Assembly: GCA_031264295.1 (NCBI GenBank)
Contig: JAISED010000005.1
Location: 1 to 45,868, forward strand
DNA length: 45,868 nucleotides
Reading direction: 5' to 3'
From: Eubacteriales Family XIII. Incertae Sedis bacterium
Lineage (GTDB): Bacteria > Bacillota > Clostridia > Peptostreptococcales > Anaerovoracaceae
Below, piece after piece: positions 26,829-35,813 of this stretch (position 1 is its first letter; every line of letters starts with the position of its first letter). Below the pieces are notes generated by a model that did no database searches, was not told the DNA's origin, and saw only the letters and a program-made list of their open reading frames with translations. A program made the position numbers and the translations under genes.

Positions 26829-28394
26829 TCATCTTTGCGTCCGCAGCAGCGCCAGCGCCAGAACTATGCGCGAGCTGCATAGGGAGGAAAAAATATTCAT
26901 ACCCAATAAGTCCGAAATTGTTCTCAGTCGATATTTCATTGTATTGATATGAATGTCCAGCTTCTCGGCCGCCTTTGGTATCGACCCGTTACAATCAAGA
27001 AAATACGTCTCCAGTGTATTTCTGAATCCCTCCCAGCGGTCGTCGGACATCAAGGGTTTCAATATCTGAAAGACAGAAGACGCTTCCATTCCGAGTTCCG
27101 CTTTAATCTTATATATTTCATATGCGAAGGCGATTCTGTCGTCAGAAAAAACCACGTCTCCCGGAAATATTTTACACGCCAGGGGTAAGGCATTCACGAT
27201 GATCGAATATACCTGCTGAGCATTGGAATTTTCACGTGACATGCTGTATCTGCCTGCGCATATGGGTCTTGTAAGGTACAATTCCTCCCTCAATTTATCC
27301 AATAATTGGGCGATATTGATTTTTCCGGAAAGCTCGGCAGCGACAATGCTGCCGCTGAAATATGTGACCTGCTGTTCGTGATTAGTAACAAAGATATCAT
27401 CATGCTTCAATATTTTTACCAGAGATAGTTCTTCATTGATGCGATCCAGTGAAGTCCCGTCGGTATTGCGAATTACGATCAATGTCTTGACCTTTTTCTC
27501 CCATTGCCCTGCGGTTCCGCCTTGAAGCAAGGCATCCAACTCGCACAGGCGGCTGCGTGTGAGCCTCCAAACGCGCAGGAACAGCTTCAGCACCTCACCT
27601 GCCTGCGTCATCCCATCAACATCAAAATATTCATCAGATGAATTGATCGCCAACAGCATACCCGCCAACCTATTGGTGCGTATGGGCTGAAAGCGGACTT
27701 CCACTGGATTGGATAAGCTGTTCAGAAACAGCGTCGAAGGGCTAAAGGGCAGATTGCCCTTCAGCTTGTTATTGATCGCTTCAAGCAGTTCATTCAGTCC
27801 GTAATCCGCAGTACTCGTCAGCGACCAGTCCAGAGGCCGCAGTTTCGTATCGGTCAGTATCAGATCGGACTTGACCCTGAAACGGAGTATTTCCAACAGC
27901 GAATGAATCGTCTGTTGTTCATCGTCCATGGATATTAACTGTTGCAAGGCGTCGCTGACGAACATCCGGTTGGAGTGTTTGTCATTGATGAGCGCTTCCG
28001 TCACCGGCATTACCACATCCACATATGCGTATTGGAAATCACACGGCATGATGATGACCGGAATACCCGCCTCATCGAGCAGTTCAACGGCTCGCTGCGG
28101 CAATTCTTTCATTACATATTTCAAATAAAATACAACCAGGCAGCTTATCCCGTATGGAGGAAGCTGTTCGACAAAAGAGACAAAGCGTTCGGGGTCATTT
28201 CTGAAATACGACAACGAGCTGATCGTCAACTCATTGCCGCGCAGGCTGTCGGCGCCGACACCCTCTATTTCGAAACCGTCGAACTCCAACATTGACACGC
28301 TTTCCACGATATTGCCGAGACCCTTTTCACCGGCAATGACGCTTGCGTTTCGCAGCACCCCGATCTTCAGTATATCTGCAACAGTGAGCGCCAT
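26829..28394 (-). CDS. PucR-family transcriptional regulator
   Basis: 521 residues. The N-terminal PucR sensor domain (LTVADILKIGVLRNASVIAG, ISSLSYFRNDPERFVSFVEQ), a GGDEF-like middle segment, and the C-terminal helix-turn-helix (YFLDCNGSIPKAAEKLDIHI, NTMKYRLRTISDLLG) are all present. Members activate purine, allantoin or amino-acid catabolic genes after sensing a metabolite. It is encoded divergently from the permease-M29-DUF917 genes with a shared 275-base gap, which makes it their likely regulator. The gap carries a 13-base tandem repeat. Confidence 0.88.
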   Translation of the reverse strand: MALTVADILKIGVLRNASVIAGEKGLGNIVESVSMLEFDGFEIEGVGADSLRGNELTISSLSYFRNDPERFVSFVEQLPPYGISCLVVFYLKYVMKELPQRAVELLDEAGIPVIIMPCDFQYAYVDVVMPVTEALINDKHSNRMFVSDALQQLISMDDEQQTIHSLLEILRFRVKSDLILTDTKLRPLDWSLTSTADYGLNELLEAINNKLKGNLPFSPSTLFLNSLSNPVEVRFQPIRTNRLAGMLLAINSSDEYFDVDGMTQAGEVLKLFLRVWRLTRSRLCELDALLQGGTAGQWEKKVKTLIVIRNTDGTSLDRINEELSLVKILKHDDIFVTNHEQQVTYFSGSIVAAELSGKINIAQLLDKLREELYLTRPICAGRYSMSRENSNAQQVYSIIVNALPLACKIFPGDVVFSDDRIAFAYEIYKIKAELGMEASSVFQILKPLMSDDRWEGFRNTLETYFLDCNGSIPKAAEKLDIHINTMKYRLRTISDLLGMNIFSSLCSSRIVLALALLRTQR

Positions 28395-28467
28395 AAAACC
28401 TGCCTCCTATCATCGTATCCAATCGCGGCTCATTCATCTTCGACGTGAATTTTGCCGCGCTTATTCG

Positions 28468-28519
28468 CCGTTGTTCAATGCCGTTGTTCAATGTCGTTGT
28501 TCAATGTCGTTGTTCAATT
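28468..28519. repeat. 13-bp tandem repeat, four copies
   Basis: Four consecutive units of YCGTTGTTCAATK (28468-28480, 28481-28493, 28494-28506, 28507-28519), with only the first base and the last base varying. It lies between the divergent PucR regulator and permease genes. It could be a cluster of regulator sites, although the 13-base period does not match the helical turn, or a slippage tract. Confidence 0.9.
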
Positions 28520-28669
28520 TTAGCATAGACTGCCGGGAAATCATATAGCAAAGATAATAAAATACATAAAAATAGCATTAATATTTGTCATTATCAACAA
28601 TTGACCTTGCGACGTTCATACCATACAATTTAACTATCTTAATCGGACTTATGAAAGGAGTGCTGCAAC

Positions 28670-29962
28670 ATGAACACGGTACGTAAAACATCAGCTGTGG
28701 AGGCCATAGCGCTGGAGCAGGTGCCTTTAGCTGAAAAGAAAAGCTGGACTTCCATCGCCTTCATTTGGGCGGGAAATGTGATCTGCGTCCCGGCGCTGAT
28801 GGTCGGCGGAATGATCGCTTCGGGTCTGAACTTCGTGTCCTCTGTGCTCGCAATGTTACTGGGTTTTGGTCTTGTCTGCGTGTACATGTCCTTTATCGGT
28901 TCACAGGCCGCCGATTTAGGGCGGCCGTCTACTGTCATTTTCTCACGTTGCTTCGGAACCCGCGGTTCCGGTTTCGCGGTGAGCCTGGTACTGGCCGTCT
29001 GCTGCACAGGATGGTTCGCGTTTCAGACCTATGTCTGCGGCAGTTCTTTTGTTGCGATTTTACAGACATACTTCGGATTCAATTTCCCGCTTTGGCTGTC
29101 TTGCTTGATTTGGGGCGCGGCTATGTTTATCACATCCGTTTATGGCTTCGGGGTTATCAAAATACTCAACCTGATCTCCGTACCCGCACTTATTCTGATA
29201 TTGATCTACGGCGTGGGCTATGTCCTTATGCAACCCGGCGCAGGCGCCGCGATACTGGCTTACGCGCCTCCAACGCCAACCCCGTTCATCGTCGGTCTTA
29301 CTATGGCTGTCAGCGGATTCGCTGTGGGCGCTGTTATTTCCGGGGATTTCACACGGTATGCGAAATCCCGCCGTGATACTGTGCTGTCGACATTTGTAGG
29401 CGTTATCCCCTGCGGCGTAGGGGCGCTCGTAATCGGAAGCATGCTCGCCATCTATGCGGGGAATTACGACATTACCGTAATGTTTTCAAGCATGGGCATA
29501 CCGCTCCTGGGTCTCGTTGTGCTGATCCTCGCCACATGGACGACAAACACCGGCAATGCTTACTCCGCCGGTATTGCCGTTGTGAACCTTTTCAAACTCA
29601 ATGATGATAAACGGCCGCTGGTAACGCTTATCCTCGGTCTTATCGGTACAGTACTCGCTATCGTCGGCGTGATCAACGTATTCACCACGTTTCTGAGCTT
29701 CATTACGGCCTTTCTCCCGCCTATGGCCGGCGTTGCCATCGCGGACTACTGGATAAAGGGCAGGGGCAGGTTCGACAACTGGGAAGCCTGGCCCGGCGTC
29801 AACTGGCTCGGCATCGCCTCATGGGCCGCGGGTATTGCCGTCGCTATGGCGACAAGTTTCTTCGTCCCCACCATCAACGGGATCATCGCTTCACTTATCG
29901 TGTATTTGATACTCATAAATCTCGTTAAACATCCGAAACTCAATCCTTTCACGGCATTATAA
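28670..29962 (+). CDS. NCS1-family purine/cytosine permease (CodB-like)
   Basis: 430 residues with about 12 membrane helices. NCS1 features: WTSIAFIWAGNVICVP in helix 1, SRCFGTRGSGFAVSL, SGDFTRYAKSRRDT, ATWTTNTGNAYSAG and the late FLPPMAGVAIADYW. It should import cytosine, allantoin, hydantoin or a similar ring compound by ion symport. The ATG follows GAAAGGAGTGCTGCAAC. It leads the plus-strand cluster with the M29-like and DUF917 genes, 53 bases before the next start, and is divergent from PucR. Confidence 0.9.
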   Translation: MNTVRKTSAVEAIALEQVPLAEKKSWTSIAFIWAGNVICVPALMVGGMIASGLNFVSSVLAMLLGFGLVCVYMSFIGSQAADLGRPSTVIFSRCFGTRGSGFAVSLVLAVCCTGWFAFQTYVCGSSFVAILQTYFGFNFPLWLSCLIWGAAMFITSVYGFGVIKILNLISVPALILILIYGVGYVLMQPGAGAAILAYAPPTPTPFIVGLTMAVSGFAVGAVISGDFTRYAKSRRDTVLSTFVGVIPCGVGALVIGSMLAIYAGNYDITVMFSSMGIPLLGLVVLILATWTTNTGNAYSAGIAVVNLFKLNDDKRPLVTLILGLIGTVLAIVGVINVFTTFLSFITAFLPPMAGVAIADYWIKGRGRFDNWEAWPGVNWLGIASWAAGIAVAMATSFFVPTINGIIASLIVYLILINLVKHPKLNPFTAL

Positions 29963-30015
29963 CAAAGCCCGCGTCAGGTTTGTTTATATTGGCAAGCGGC
30001 GGAATGGAGGTTATT

Positions 30016-30963
30016 ATGAAAAACGAAACAGTATCGGCGGCAAAGACAGTGCTGGGTAAACTTCTCGGAGTAAAACCCGAGGAAAAGCTGTTATTGTTGA
30101 CCGACGACGGTAAAGTCGAATTGACACAGGTATTTTTTCTATCCGCATTGGAACTCGGATTGAAGCCGATTCTTCTTGAGATACCCCGGCAAACCGGCGG
30201 TGAAATGCCTGAAATCGCGGCGGCGGCGCTGCTTGATTCCGACGCTGCTCTGATGATTACCTCTGGGTCTTTCACCCACACAAAGGGGCGCGGACAGGCC
30301 ACGGAAAAAGGTGTTCGCATCGCCTCGATGCCGACCATTACAGAGGAAATTGTCAATACAACATTGACTGCGGACTTTGATGAAGTCGAACGTATTTCAA
30401 CGCTATTGGCGGACAAGCTCACCTCCGCCGCCAAGGTTCGCGTAACGACAAAGCTAGGCGCCGACATCACCTTCTACTGCGGCGGGCGTATTGGTCTGGC
30501 GGATACAGGAAAACTCACTCTGCCCGGTGCGTTCGGCAATCTACCTGCAGGCGAAGCGATGGTAGCTCCTATTGAAACAAGGGGAGACGGCAAACTCGTT
30601 GTGGACGGCGTCATCGTCGGATTCGGGCTGCTCGACGCCCCTATCACTGTCATATTCAAAGATGGAAGGATTCAATCCATTGAAGGCGAACGGTCGGACG
30701 AACTCCGGGCTTTCATATCGAAATTCGACGACACCGCCAACAATGTGGCGGAGTTTGGAATCGGGACTAACAGGAACTGTCATATCATCGGAAACCCGCT
30801 TGTGGACGAGAAGGTGTACGGAACTATTCACGTGGCTTGCGGCAATAATCTCTTTATGGGCGGACAACAGGGCGGGAATATGCATTATGATATGATCGTC
30901 AACATGCCCACTGTATATATTGATAATGAGTGCGTTTTGCGTGACGGTGAACATATTTATTAG
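30016..30963 (+). CDS. M29 aminopeptidase-like hydrolase (NicX/AmpS-related)
   Basis: 315 residues from the ATG at 30016, which follows GGAGGTTATT. The protein matches the thermophilic metallo-aminopeptidase (M29) group: GVKPEEKLLLLTD, PAGEAMVAPIE, and the metal region AEFGIGTNRN, DEKVYGTIHVACG, NMHYDMIVNMPTVYID supplying the Glu/His/Asp ligands. Relatives include leucyl aminopeptidases and ring-opening dioxygenases of the NicX type. Next to an NCS1 permease and a DUF917 gene, amide or ring hydrolysis of a nitrogen heterocycle is more likely than general peptidase work; that is inference. Confidence 0.8.
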   Translation: MKNETVSAAKTVLGKLLGVKPEEKLLLLTDDGKVELTQVFFLSALELGLKPILLEIPRQTGGEMPEIAAAALLDSDAALMITSGSFTHTKGRGQATEKGVRIASMPTITEEIVNTTLTADFDEVERISTLLADKLTSAAKVRVTTKLGADITFYCGGRIGLADTGKLTLPGAFGNLPAGEAMVAPIETRGDGKLVVDGVIVGFGLLDAPITVIFKDGRIQSIEGERSDELRAFISKFDDTANNVAEFGIGTNRNCHIIGNPLVDEKVYGTIHVACGNNLFMGGQQGGNMHYDMIVNMPTVYIDNECVLRDGEHIY

Positions 30964-31018
30964 TTATCCAGACGCGGCGTTTGAGTGGTTTTGATTTAAA
31001 CTATAGGGAGGCTATATA

Positions 31019-32107
31019 ATGAGCAGAAAACTTGATAAAACCGGATTGCTTGAAATTCTGTGCGGCGCCGCCTACCTCGCCGGAGGCGGGGGCGGTTCGC
31101 TTTTCTTGGGAGAGCGCATACTGAACAATTTAGAGAATATGGGTGCTGCCGCATTGGAGATGTTTGATGTATCTGAAATGGAGGAAGACGCTTACGGAGC
31201 GATGGCGGCCTGTCTGGGTTCTCCAAAATCCGTTACGGCGCCAGACGTCAGTTTCGCCGACGCTGTTTCGGCATTCATGGGGCTGCAGTCCGAGTTGAAG
31301 CGTGACGGTAAAAACCTGAAGTACGTATATTCGGGCGAATACGGCGGCCTGAATACCTGTGTCGCTATGTACATCTCGATTAAGAGCAATACGCCCCTCA
31401 TTGATTTGGACAGCAATGTGCGCGCCGTTCCCGAGCTAAACACCGGTCTGCCTCCCATTTACGGCTTCCCGCCTTATCCTGTGATCCTCGCCAACGAAGT
31501 CGGAGATGTCTGTGCCGTCCGCACGGCTAATCCCAACGATTCTTCGAGCGCTGAGTTCATCGCCCGTCAGCTTTGCATGGCTTTTAACATGAAAATAGGA
31601 TTCAGCACGTGGGCGCTCTCTAAAGACGATATCCAGAAATATCTCGTCCCCGGAACGCTAACGCGAGCGCAGAAAGTCGGTCAGGCGATCAAACGAGCGC
31701 GAACCGCGAAATCCTGCCCCATTCGCGCGATTGCGGAAGAAATTGAAATCAGGGAGATTTGCCGGGGTCAAGTTGAAAAGCTTGAACTGACGAGCAGAGA
31801 CGGCTTTGATTTCGGCATTACAACAGTCTGCGCCGAAGACGGACGGTACACAGTTCATTTCAAGAATGAAAACATGGTAGCGTATGACCCTAAGGCTCGG
31901 CCTATTGTCACTGTACCTGAGACCATAGCCATGATCGATCTCGACAAGTATGAACCTCTGACAAACGCCGACGTCGCTGAGGGTATGAATATATCGGTTG
32001 CGGCGATACCTGCGCAGGAACCCTGGTGGAGAATTCCCGAAGGTTTCGGATGTTGGAAGGAGATTTTGGAGAAGATGGGAGCCGCGCCTACGCCCGCGCG
32101 TTATTGA
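31019..32107 (+). CDS. DUF917 family protein (thiohydantoin desulfurase-like)
   Basis: 362 residues. The start LAGGGGGSLFLGERIL is the Gly-rich opening of DUF917, followed by GEYGGLNTCVAMYIS, TPLIDLDSNVRAVPELNTG and a late VPETIAMIDLDKYEPLTNAD. Family members act beside hydantoinases, and one is known as S-methyl thiohydantoin desulfurase. An ATAGGGAGGCTATATA site precedes the ATG. It is the last gene of the permease-M29-DUF917 cluster and is followed by a convergent gene. The exact substrate is unknown. Confidence 0.85.
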   Translation: MSRKLDKTGLLEILCGAAYLAGGGGGSLFLGERILNNLENMGAAALEMFDVSEMEEDAYGAMAACLGSPKSVTAPDVSFADAVSAFMGLQSELKRDGKNLKYVYSGEYGGLNTCVAMYISIKSNTPLIDLDSNVRAVPELNTGLPPIYGFPPYPVILANEVGDVCAVRTANPNDSSSAEFIARQLCMAFNMKIGFSTWALSKDDIQKYLVPGTLTRAQKVGQAIKRARTAKSCPIRAIAEEIEIREICRGQVEKLELTSRDGFDFGITTVCAEDGRYTVHFKNENMVAYDPKARPIVTVPETIAMIDLDKYEPLTNADVAEGMNISVAAIPAQEPWWRIPEGFGCWKEILEKMGAAPTPARY

Positions 32108-32176
32108 TATTAAACTCAGTTATGAGATGCAAGGCACGCGTACCTCGGCAGTGCTCTCAGATGCGATACGGGCTTA

Positions 32177-33871
32177 TCATGTCATCCAAGCAGAAATGTG
32201 CAGAAAATGCCCGTCCGGCGACATAGGCGCAGACGCTGCCCTTTCCGCGGCGTCAAGCAGATCTATGCTTTTTTCGATCATATCCCCGTTCTCATCTGAT
32301 AGATAAATATCCATACTAAGCCCGGTAAGTCTGCGGTCTTCTATAGGAATCGCGTACCACTTTCCGGCTTCCCAAGCGCGAGCTTCATTTTCATCGTCAT
32401 ACGAGCAAACAATCCCCATGCGGTATGTCAATTCGTTCTCTTTGACCTCAAACCACATACGCTTGTTATTATCATCAGGACGAAGATACCATATGATATA
32501 GTTATCACTCCCGCGTTCTACCGCATTTGGTCTGCCATATTGAGCCAGCAATCCGCTAAGGGTTCCGTCGGCCTCCTCGCTGCTGCGCCCCGCCATTTCA
32601 CATCTCCCTACAACATCTATGCGCCAGACTCCTGAAATCCCCTTTTTTTCTATAATTTCCGGATTATTGAGATAGAATTTCACATATATATCTGATCCGG
32701 GCAAGTCCATGAATTCCGTTTCTAGCTCTGCAAGTTCCGTCTTCAGCTCCGCCCCATACTGCGGTGAACGGTAATAGGAAATCACACTCGATCCATCTGA
32801 GTATATTGTTTCACTATCGGGTTCCTTTCCCATGCGGTATACGATTAATTCACGATCCCCGCCGAAAGTAATTCTATCAAATGTCATGTCGCGAACCGGC
32901 CAATCGAACTTTTGCGGTACGTTTGTCCACGGCGGCGAGTCCTGCGCCCTGTTCATCGCAAAACCTACGCCCAAAATAAGCGTCAATACTACCGACACGG
33001 CAACAATAACGCGCGACGGCCTTCTGAAATTCAGTACGTTTTTAATCCGGCTTTTCATACCGCCTTCTCCAAACGCAAGCGGACTGCCATTAAGGATTTT
33101 ATGCCCCGCCGCCACCCGAACGAGCGACAATGAATAGGCATTTTTGATATCTCCACCGAGTTCCTTCACCACGCGCTCGTCACAGGACATCTCCATATCC
33201 GCGCCCATCAGCGAAAAAGCCACCCATGCCAATGGATTGAACCAATGTAGGCACAGCACAAGATATGCAAACATTTTGACGACATGGTCGAGTCGCCTGA
33301 TATGTGTTCGCTCATGCAAGACTATGTAGCGGCGTTCTTCATCAGTAAGCTCCGTCGGAATGTAAATCTCAGGTTTAAAAAGCCCGATCACAAACGGTGT
33401 TCTGAGCCTGCCAGACTCATAAAGGTTATGTCCAATGGACGATGCACCGCGAAGCTTCTTCTTTAATAAAATTATTGACGCAAAGCTGTAAATCAGCATT
33501 GCAATAATGCCGAAAAGCCAGATGTAGGAGCTTATGGTAATCCAGACCTGTAATGGATTCGTACTCGCGCCGAAGGCGGCGGCAGGCAATGCAACGCTGA
33601 CGGCATTGTCAATCACATTTATCCCGCTATCGATCCGCGGGATGATCTGCACCGCTATATCCTGCGGGATAGGGGCGGATTTGAATGGAATAAGGCTGAA
33701 CATGCCTTCTATAGTAAACGGGAACACAAGCCGAAATCCCGCTATCGCCCACAGCGCATATGAAATAATCTTCGGCGCTTTCTTCAACAGTAGCCGCGTG
33801 GGCACAATCACAAGAATAACGAAGCTAGCCGTCAAGCTCATATTGAGGACTGAAAGGAAAATCTTCTCCAT
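32177..33871 (-). CDS. BlaR1/MecR1-like M56 membrane metallopeptidase
   Basis: 564 residues from the ATG at 33869-33871, which has GGAGGTAAGT before it; an ATG four codons upstream has no site. Several membrane helices in the first 310 residues surround a zinc motif HERTHIRRLDH and the downstream MSCDERVVKELG, typical of M56 anti-repressor peptidases. After a last helix (RVIVAVSVVLTLILGVGFAM) comes a 245-residue extracytoplasmic domain unlike the penicillin-binding sensor of BlaR1. It probably senses an extracellular or wall signal and cleaves the BlaI-type repressor encoded 37 bases upstream. Confidence 0.88.
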   Translation of the reverse strand: MEKIFLSVLNMSLTASFVILVIVPTRLLLKKAPKIISYALWAIAGFRLVFPFTIEGMFSLIPFKSAPIPQDIAVQIIPRIDSGINVIDNAVSVALPAAAFGASTNPLQVWITISSYIWLFGIIAMLIYSFASIILLKKKLRGASSIGHNLYESGRLRTPFVIGLFKPEIYIPTELTDEERRYIVLHERTHIRRLDHVVKMFAYLVLCLHWFNPLAWVAFSLMGADMEMSCDERVVKELGGDIKNAYSLSLVRVAAGHKILNGSPLAFGEGGMKSRIKNVLNFRRPSRVIVAVSVVLTLILGVGFAMNRAQDSPPWTNVPQKFDWPVRDMTFDRITFGGDRELIVYRMGKEPDSETIYSDGSSVISYYRSPQYGAELKTELAELETEFMDLPGSDIYVKFYLNNPEIIEKKGISGVWRIDVVGRCEMAGRSSEEADGTLSGLLAQYGRPNAVERGSDNYIIWYLRPDDNNKRMWFEVKENELTYRMGIVCSYDDENEARAWEAGKWYAIPIEDRRLTGLSMDIYLSDENGDMIEKSIDLLDAAERAASAPMSPDGHFLHISAWMT

Positions 33872-33907
33872 ACTTACCTCCATTTCGCCGCACTGTGGCG
33901 GTGCAAA

Positions 33908-34270
33908 TTAATCCTTCTTATGCTCATTGATCAGCCGGATGAGTTCTTCCGCTTGTTTTTCGGACAACTTCCCCCCGCCGATGAATGAAGCGAGAAAGCG
34001 CGGCAACGAACCGCCGAACGTATCCTCAACAAAGCGTTGACTCTGCCCTGCAAAAAACTCTGCGCGACTGATTACCGCGGAAACAACCGCCCCTTCGTTT
34101 TTGAATATACCCCTATCGCACAAGCGCTTTAATATGGTGTATGTTGTGGATTTTTTCCACTTCATCCTTTCTTGCGACAAGTGTACAAGCTCTGTCGAAT
34201 TGATCGGCTCGTTCTCCCAAATCAAGTCGGCGAACCTTGATTCCATTTCCGCCAATCTATAATCAACCAT
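33908..34270 (-). CDS. BlaI/MecI-family transcriptional repressor
   Basis: 120 residues from the ATG at 34268-34270, with AAGGGAGGTCAAATGTT upstream. Winged helix typical of BlaI: LAEMESRFADLIWENEPINS, ERMKWKKSTTYTILKRLCDR, followed by the C-terminal dimerisation region (FGGSLPRFLASFIGGGKLSE). It should repress its own operon with the M56 gene and be inactivated by cleavage. The dyad at 34291-34316 directly upstream fits a BlaI operator. Confidence 0.93.
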   Translation of the reverse strand: MVDYRLAEMESRFADLIWENEPINSTELVHLSQERMKWKKSTTYTILKRLCDRGIFKNEGAVVSAVISRAEFFAGQSQRFVEDTFGGSLPRFLASFIGGGKLSEKQAEELIRLINEHKKD

Positions 34271-34290
34271 AACATTTGACCTCCCTTGCA

Positions 34291-34316
34291 CTACTAATAG
34301 TAGACCTCTATAGTAG
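34291..34316 (-). promoter_or_regulatory. BlaI-type operator
   Basis: CTACTAATAGTAG at 34291-34303 is a perfect dyad of the TACTA-x-TAGTA type, and another TAGTAG lies at 34311-34316. These resemble the BlaI/MecI operators and sit just upstream of the repressor gene, where self-repression is expected. Confidence 0.7.
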
Positions 34317-34415
34317 TTTACATCAAGTAGACCTGATTGTCAATAGTAAATTTGCCTGCTTCTCTTGCGGCGCCCATTGACAAGCGAGCCAAATTGTTGT
34401 ATTTTAATATTAGCG

Positions 34416-34445
34416 GCATTAATTTAACGTGCATTAATTTAACGT
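34416..34445. repeat. 15-bp perfect tandem repeat
   Basis: GCATTAATTTAACGT at 34416-34430 is repeated exactly at 34431-34445, about 40 bases before the DUF234 ATPase start. It may contribute an AT-rich promoter element or a regulator site. Confidence 0.85.
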
Positions 34446-34485
34446 CCATTATATTAGCATTATATGCAGTGGAATGAGGCTTAGT

Positions 34486-35796
34486 ATGAAATTTTATGAC
34501 AGAACAAGAGAGCTTGAGATTCTTTCTGAAAACAGAGAATTGGCATTGGAAAGTTCCCGTTTTACTGTGGTTTATGGACGCCGCCGTGTAGGGAAAACCG
34601 CCCTTATCCTCGAATCTATGAAGGATATAAAGGGGCTTTATCTCTTTATTTCCAGAAAGAATGAAGCTCTGCTTTGTGCAGAATTCCAACAGGAGATCGA
34701 AGCTGTATTGGGACTGCGTATTTACGGTGCGGTTTTGCGCTTTCGCGATTTGTTTGAACAACTTCTGATGCACTCTGAAAAAGAATCTTTTACTTTAGTT
34801 CTGGATGAATTTCAGGAATTTGAACGCGTCAATCCCTCGGTGTTTGGTGAAATGCAAGATCTTTGGGATCGGCATAAAGCTCAAAGCAGATTGAATCTGA
34901 TTGTATGCGGCTCGGCATATTCGCTTATGACGAAGATATTTGAGGATCAAAAGGAACCCTTATTCGGTCGTTTAACGTCCAAAATCACGCTTCGCCCTTT
35001 CTCACCAAGCGTAATCAGGGAAATCCTTTCGGATCATAATCCCGCTTGGAAGCCTGAAGATATCCTATGTCTCTACATGCTCAGCGGCGGATCACCGCAG
35101 TATATCCACTGGCTGCTCGACGTCGGCGCCAATGACGCCGAACGCATGCTGCAAGCCGTGGCCTCAACGGGTTCACCGTTTATAAGCGAGGGTAAGGATC
35201 TGCTGATTTCAGAATTCGGCAAAGAGTACGGAACCTACTTTTCTATACTGCAATTGATTGCCTCCGGCAAAACCTCCCAAAGCGAGATAGATTCTGTTAT
35301 CGGTAAGAACACCGGTGCATATCTACAAACATTAGAACAGACATATACCCTCATCACGCGCAACAGGCCTATGTTTTCCAACCCGAGAAGCAGAAATATA
35401 AAATGGAAAATCCATGATCAATGGCTGCGGTTCTGGTTCCGGTTCATTTATCCCCGGCAGGCGCTTATAGAAACGCGCCGTTTTGACCTCTTGCTCGAAT
35501 TTATAAGACGCGATTACGCACAGTTCAGCGGTCAGACGCTTGAGCAGTATTTTAGGGATAAGCTCGCGGAAGAAGAGCGCATAACACGCATCGGCGGGTA
35601 TTGGGACAGCAAAGGCATGAACGAGATTGATATTGTCGCTTTAAATGAATTGGATCATAGCGCGCTTATAGTTGAAGTCAAACGCAATCCGCAGCGGATA
35701 GATTTAGTAAAATTGCGTGCAAAGGCAGAAAAACTCACTCCGAATTTAGAAGGCTACAAAGTAGAATATAGAGCCTTATCATTGGACGACGTCTAA
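34486..35796 (+). CDS. ATPase with DUF234 nuclease-like C-terminus
   Basis: 436 residues from the ATG at 34486, preceded by ATGAGGCTTAGT. The AAA/STAND-type ATPase has Walker A VVYGRRRVGKT and Walker B TLVLDEFQEF. A winged-helix region follows, then a C-terminal DUF234 domain with GMNEIDIVAL...ALIVEVKRNP, the ID...ExK pattern of PD-(D/E)XK nucleases. Members of this archaeal/bacterial ATPase family are widespread and have no agreed role; defence or toxin-like functions have been suggested. It stands alone between the BlaI gene and the convergent PfkB gene. Confidence 0.8.
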   Translation: MKFYDRTRELEILSENRELALESSRFTVVYGRRRVGKTALILESMKDIKGLYLFISRKNEALLCAEFQQEIEAVLGLRIYGAVLRFRDLFEQLLMHSEKESFTLVLDEFQEFERVNPSVFGEMQDLWDRHKAQSRLNLIVCGSAYSLMTKIFEDQKEPLFGRLTSKITLRPFSPSVIREILSDHNPAWKPEDILCLYMLSGGSPQYIHWLLDVGANDAERMLQAVASTGSPFISEGKDLLISEFGKEYGTYFSILQLIASGKTSQSEIDSVIGKNTGAYLQTLEQTYTLITRNRPMFSNPRSRNIKWKIHDQWLRFWFRFIYPRQALIETRRFDLLLEFIRRDYAQFSGQTLEQYFRDKLAEEERITRIGGYWDSKGMNEIDIVALNELDHSALIVEVKRNPQRIDLVKLRAKAEKLTPNLEGYKVEYRALSLDDV

Positions 35797-35813
35797 ATAC
35801 ATTGGTCTCAACT

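Noticed and set aside
28468..28519. CRISPR array
   Set aside because: Four 13-base units lie head to tail without spacers, so this is a simple tandem repeat.
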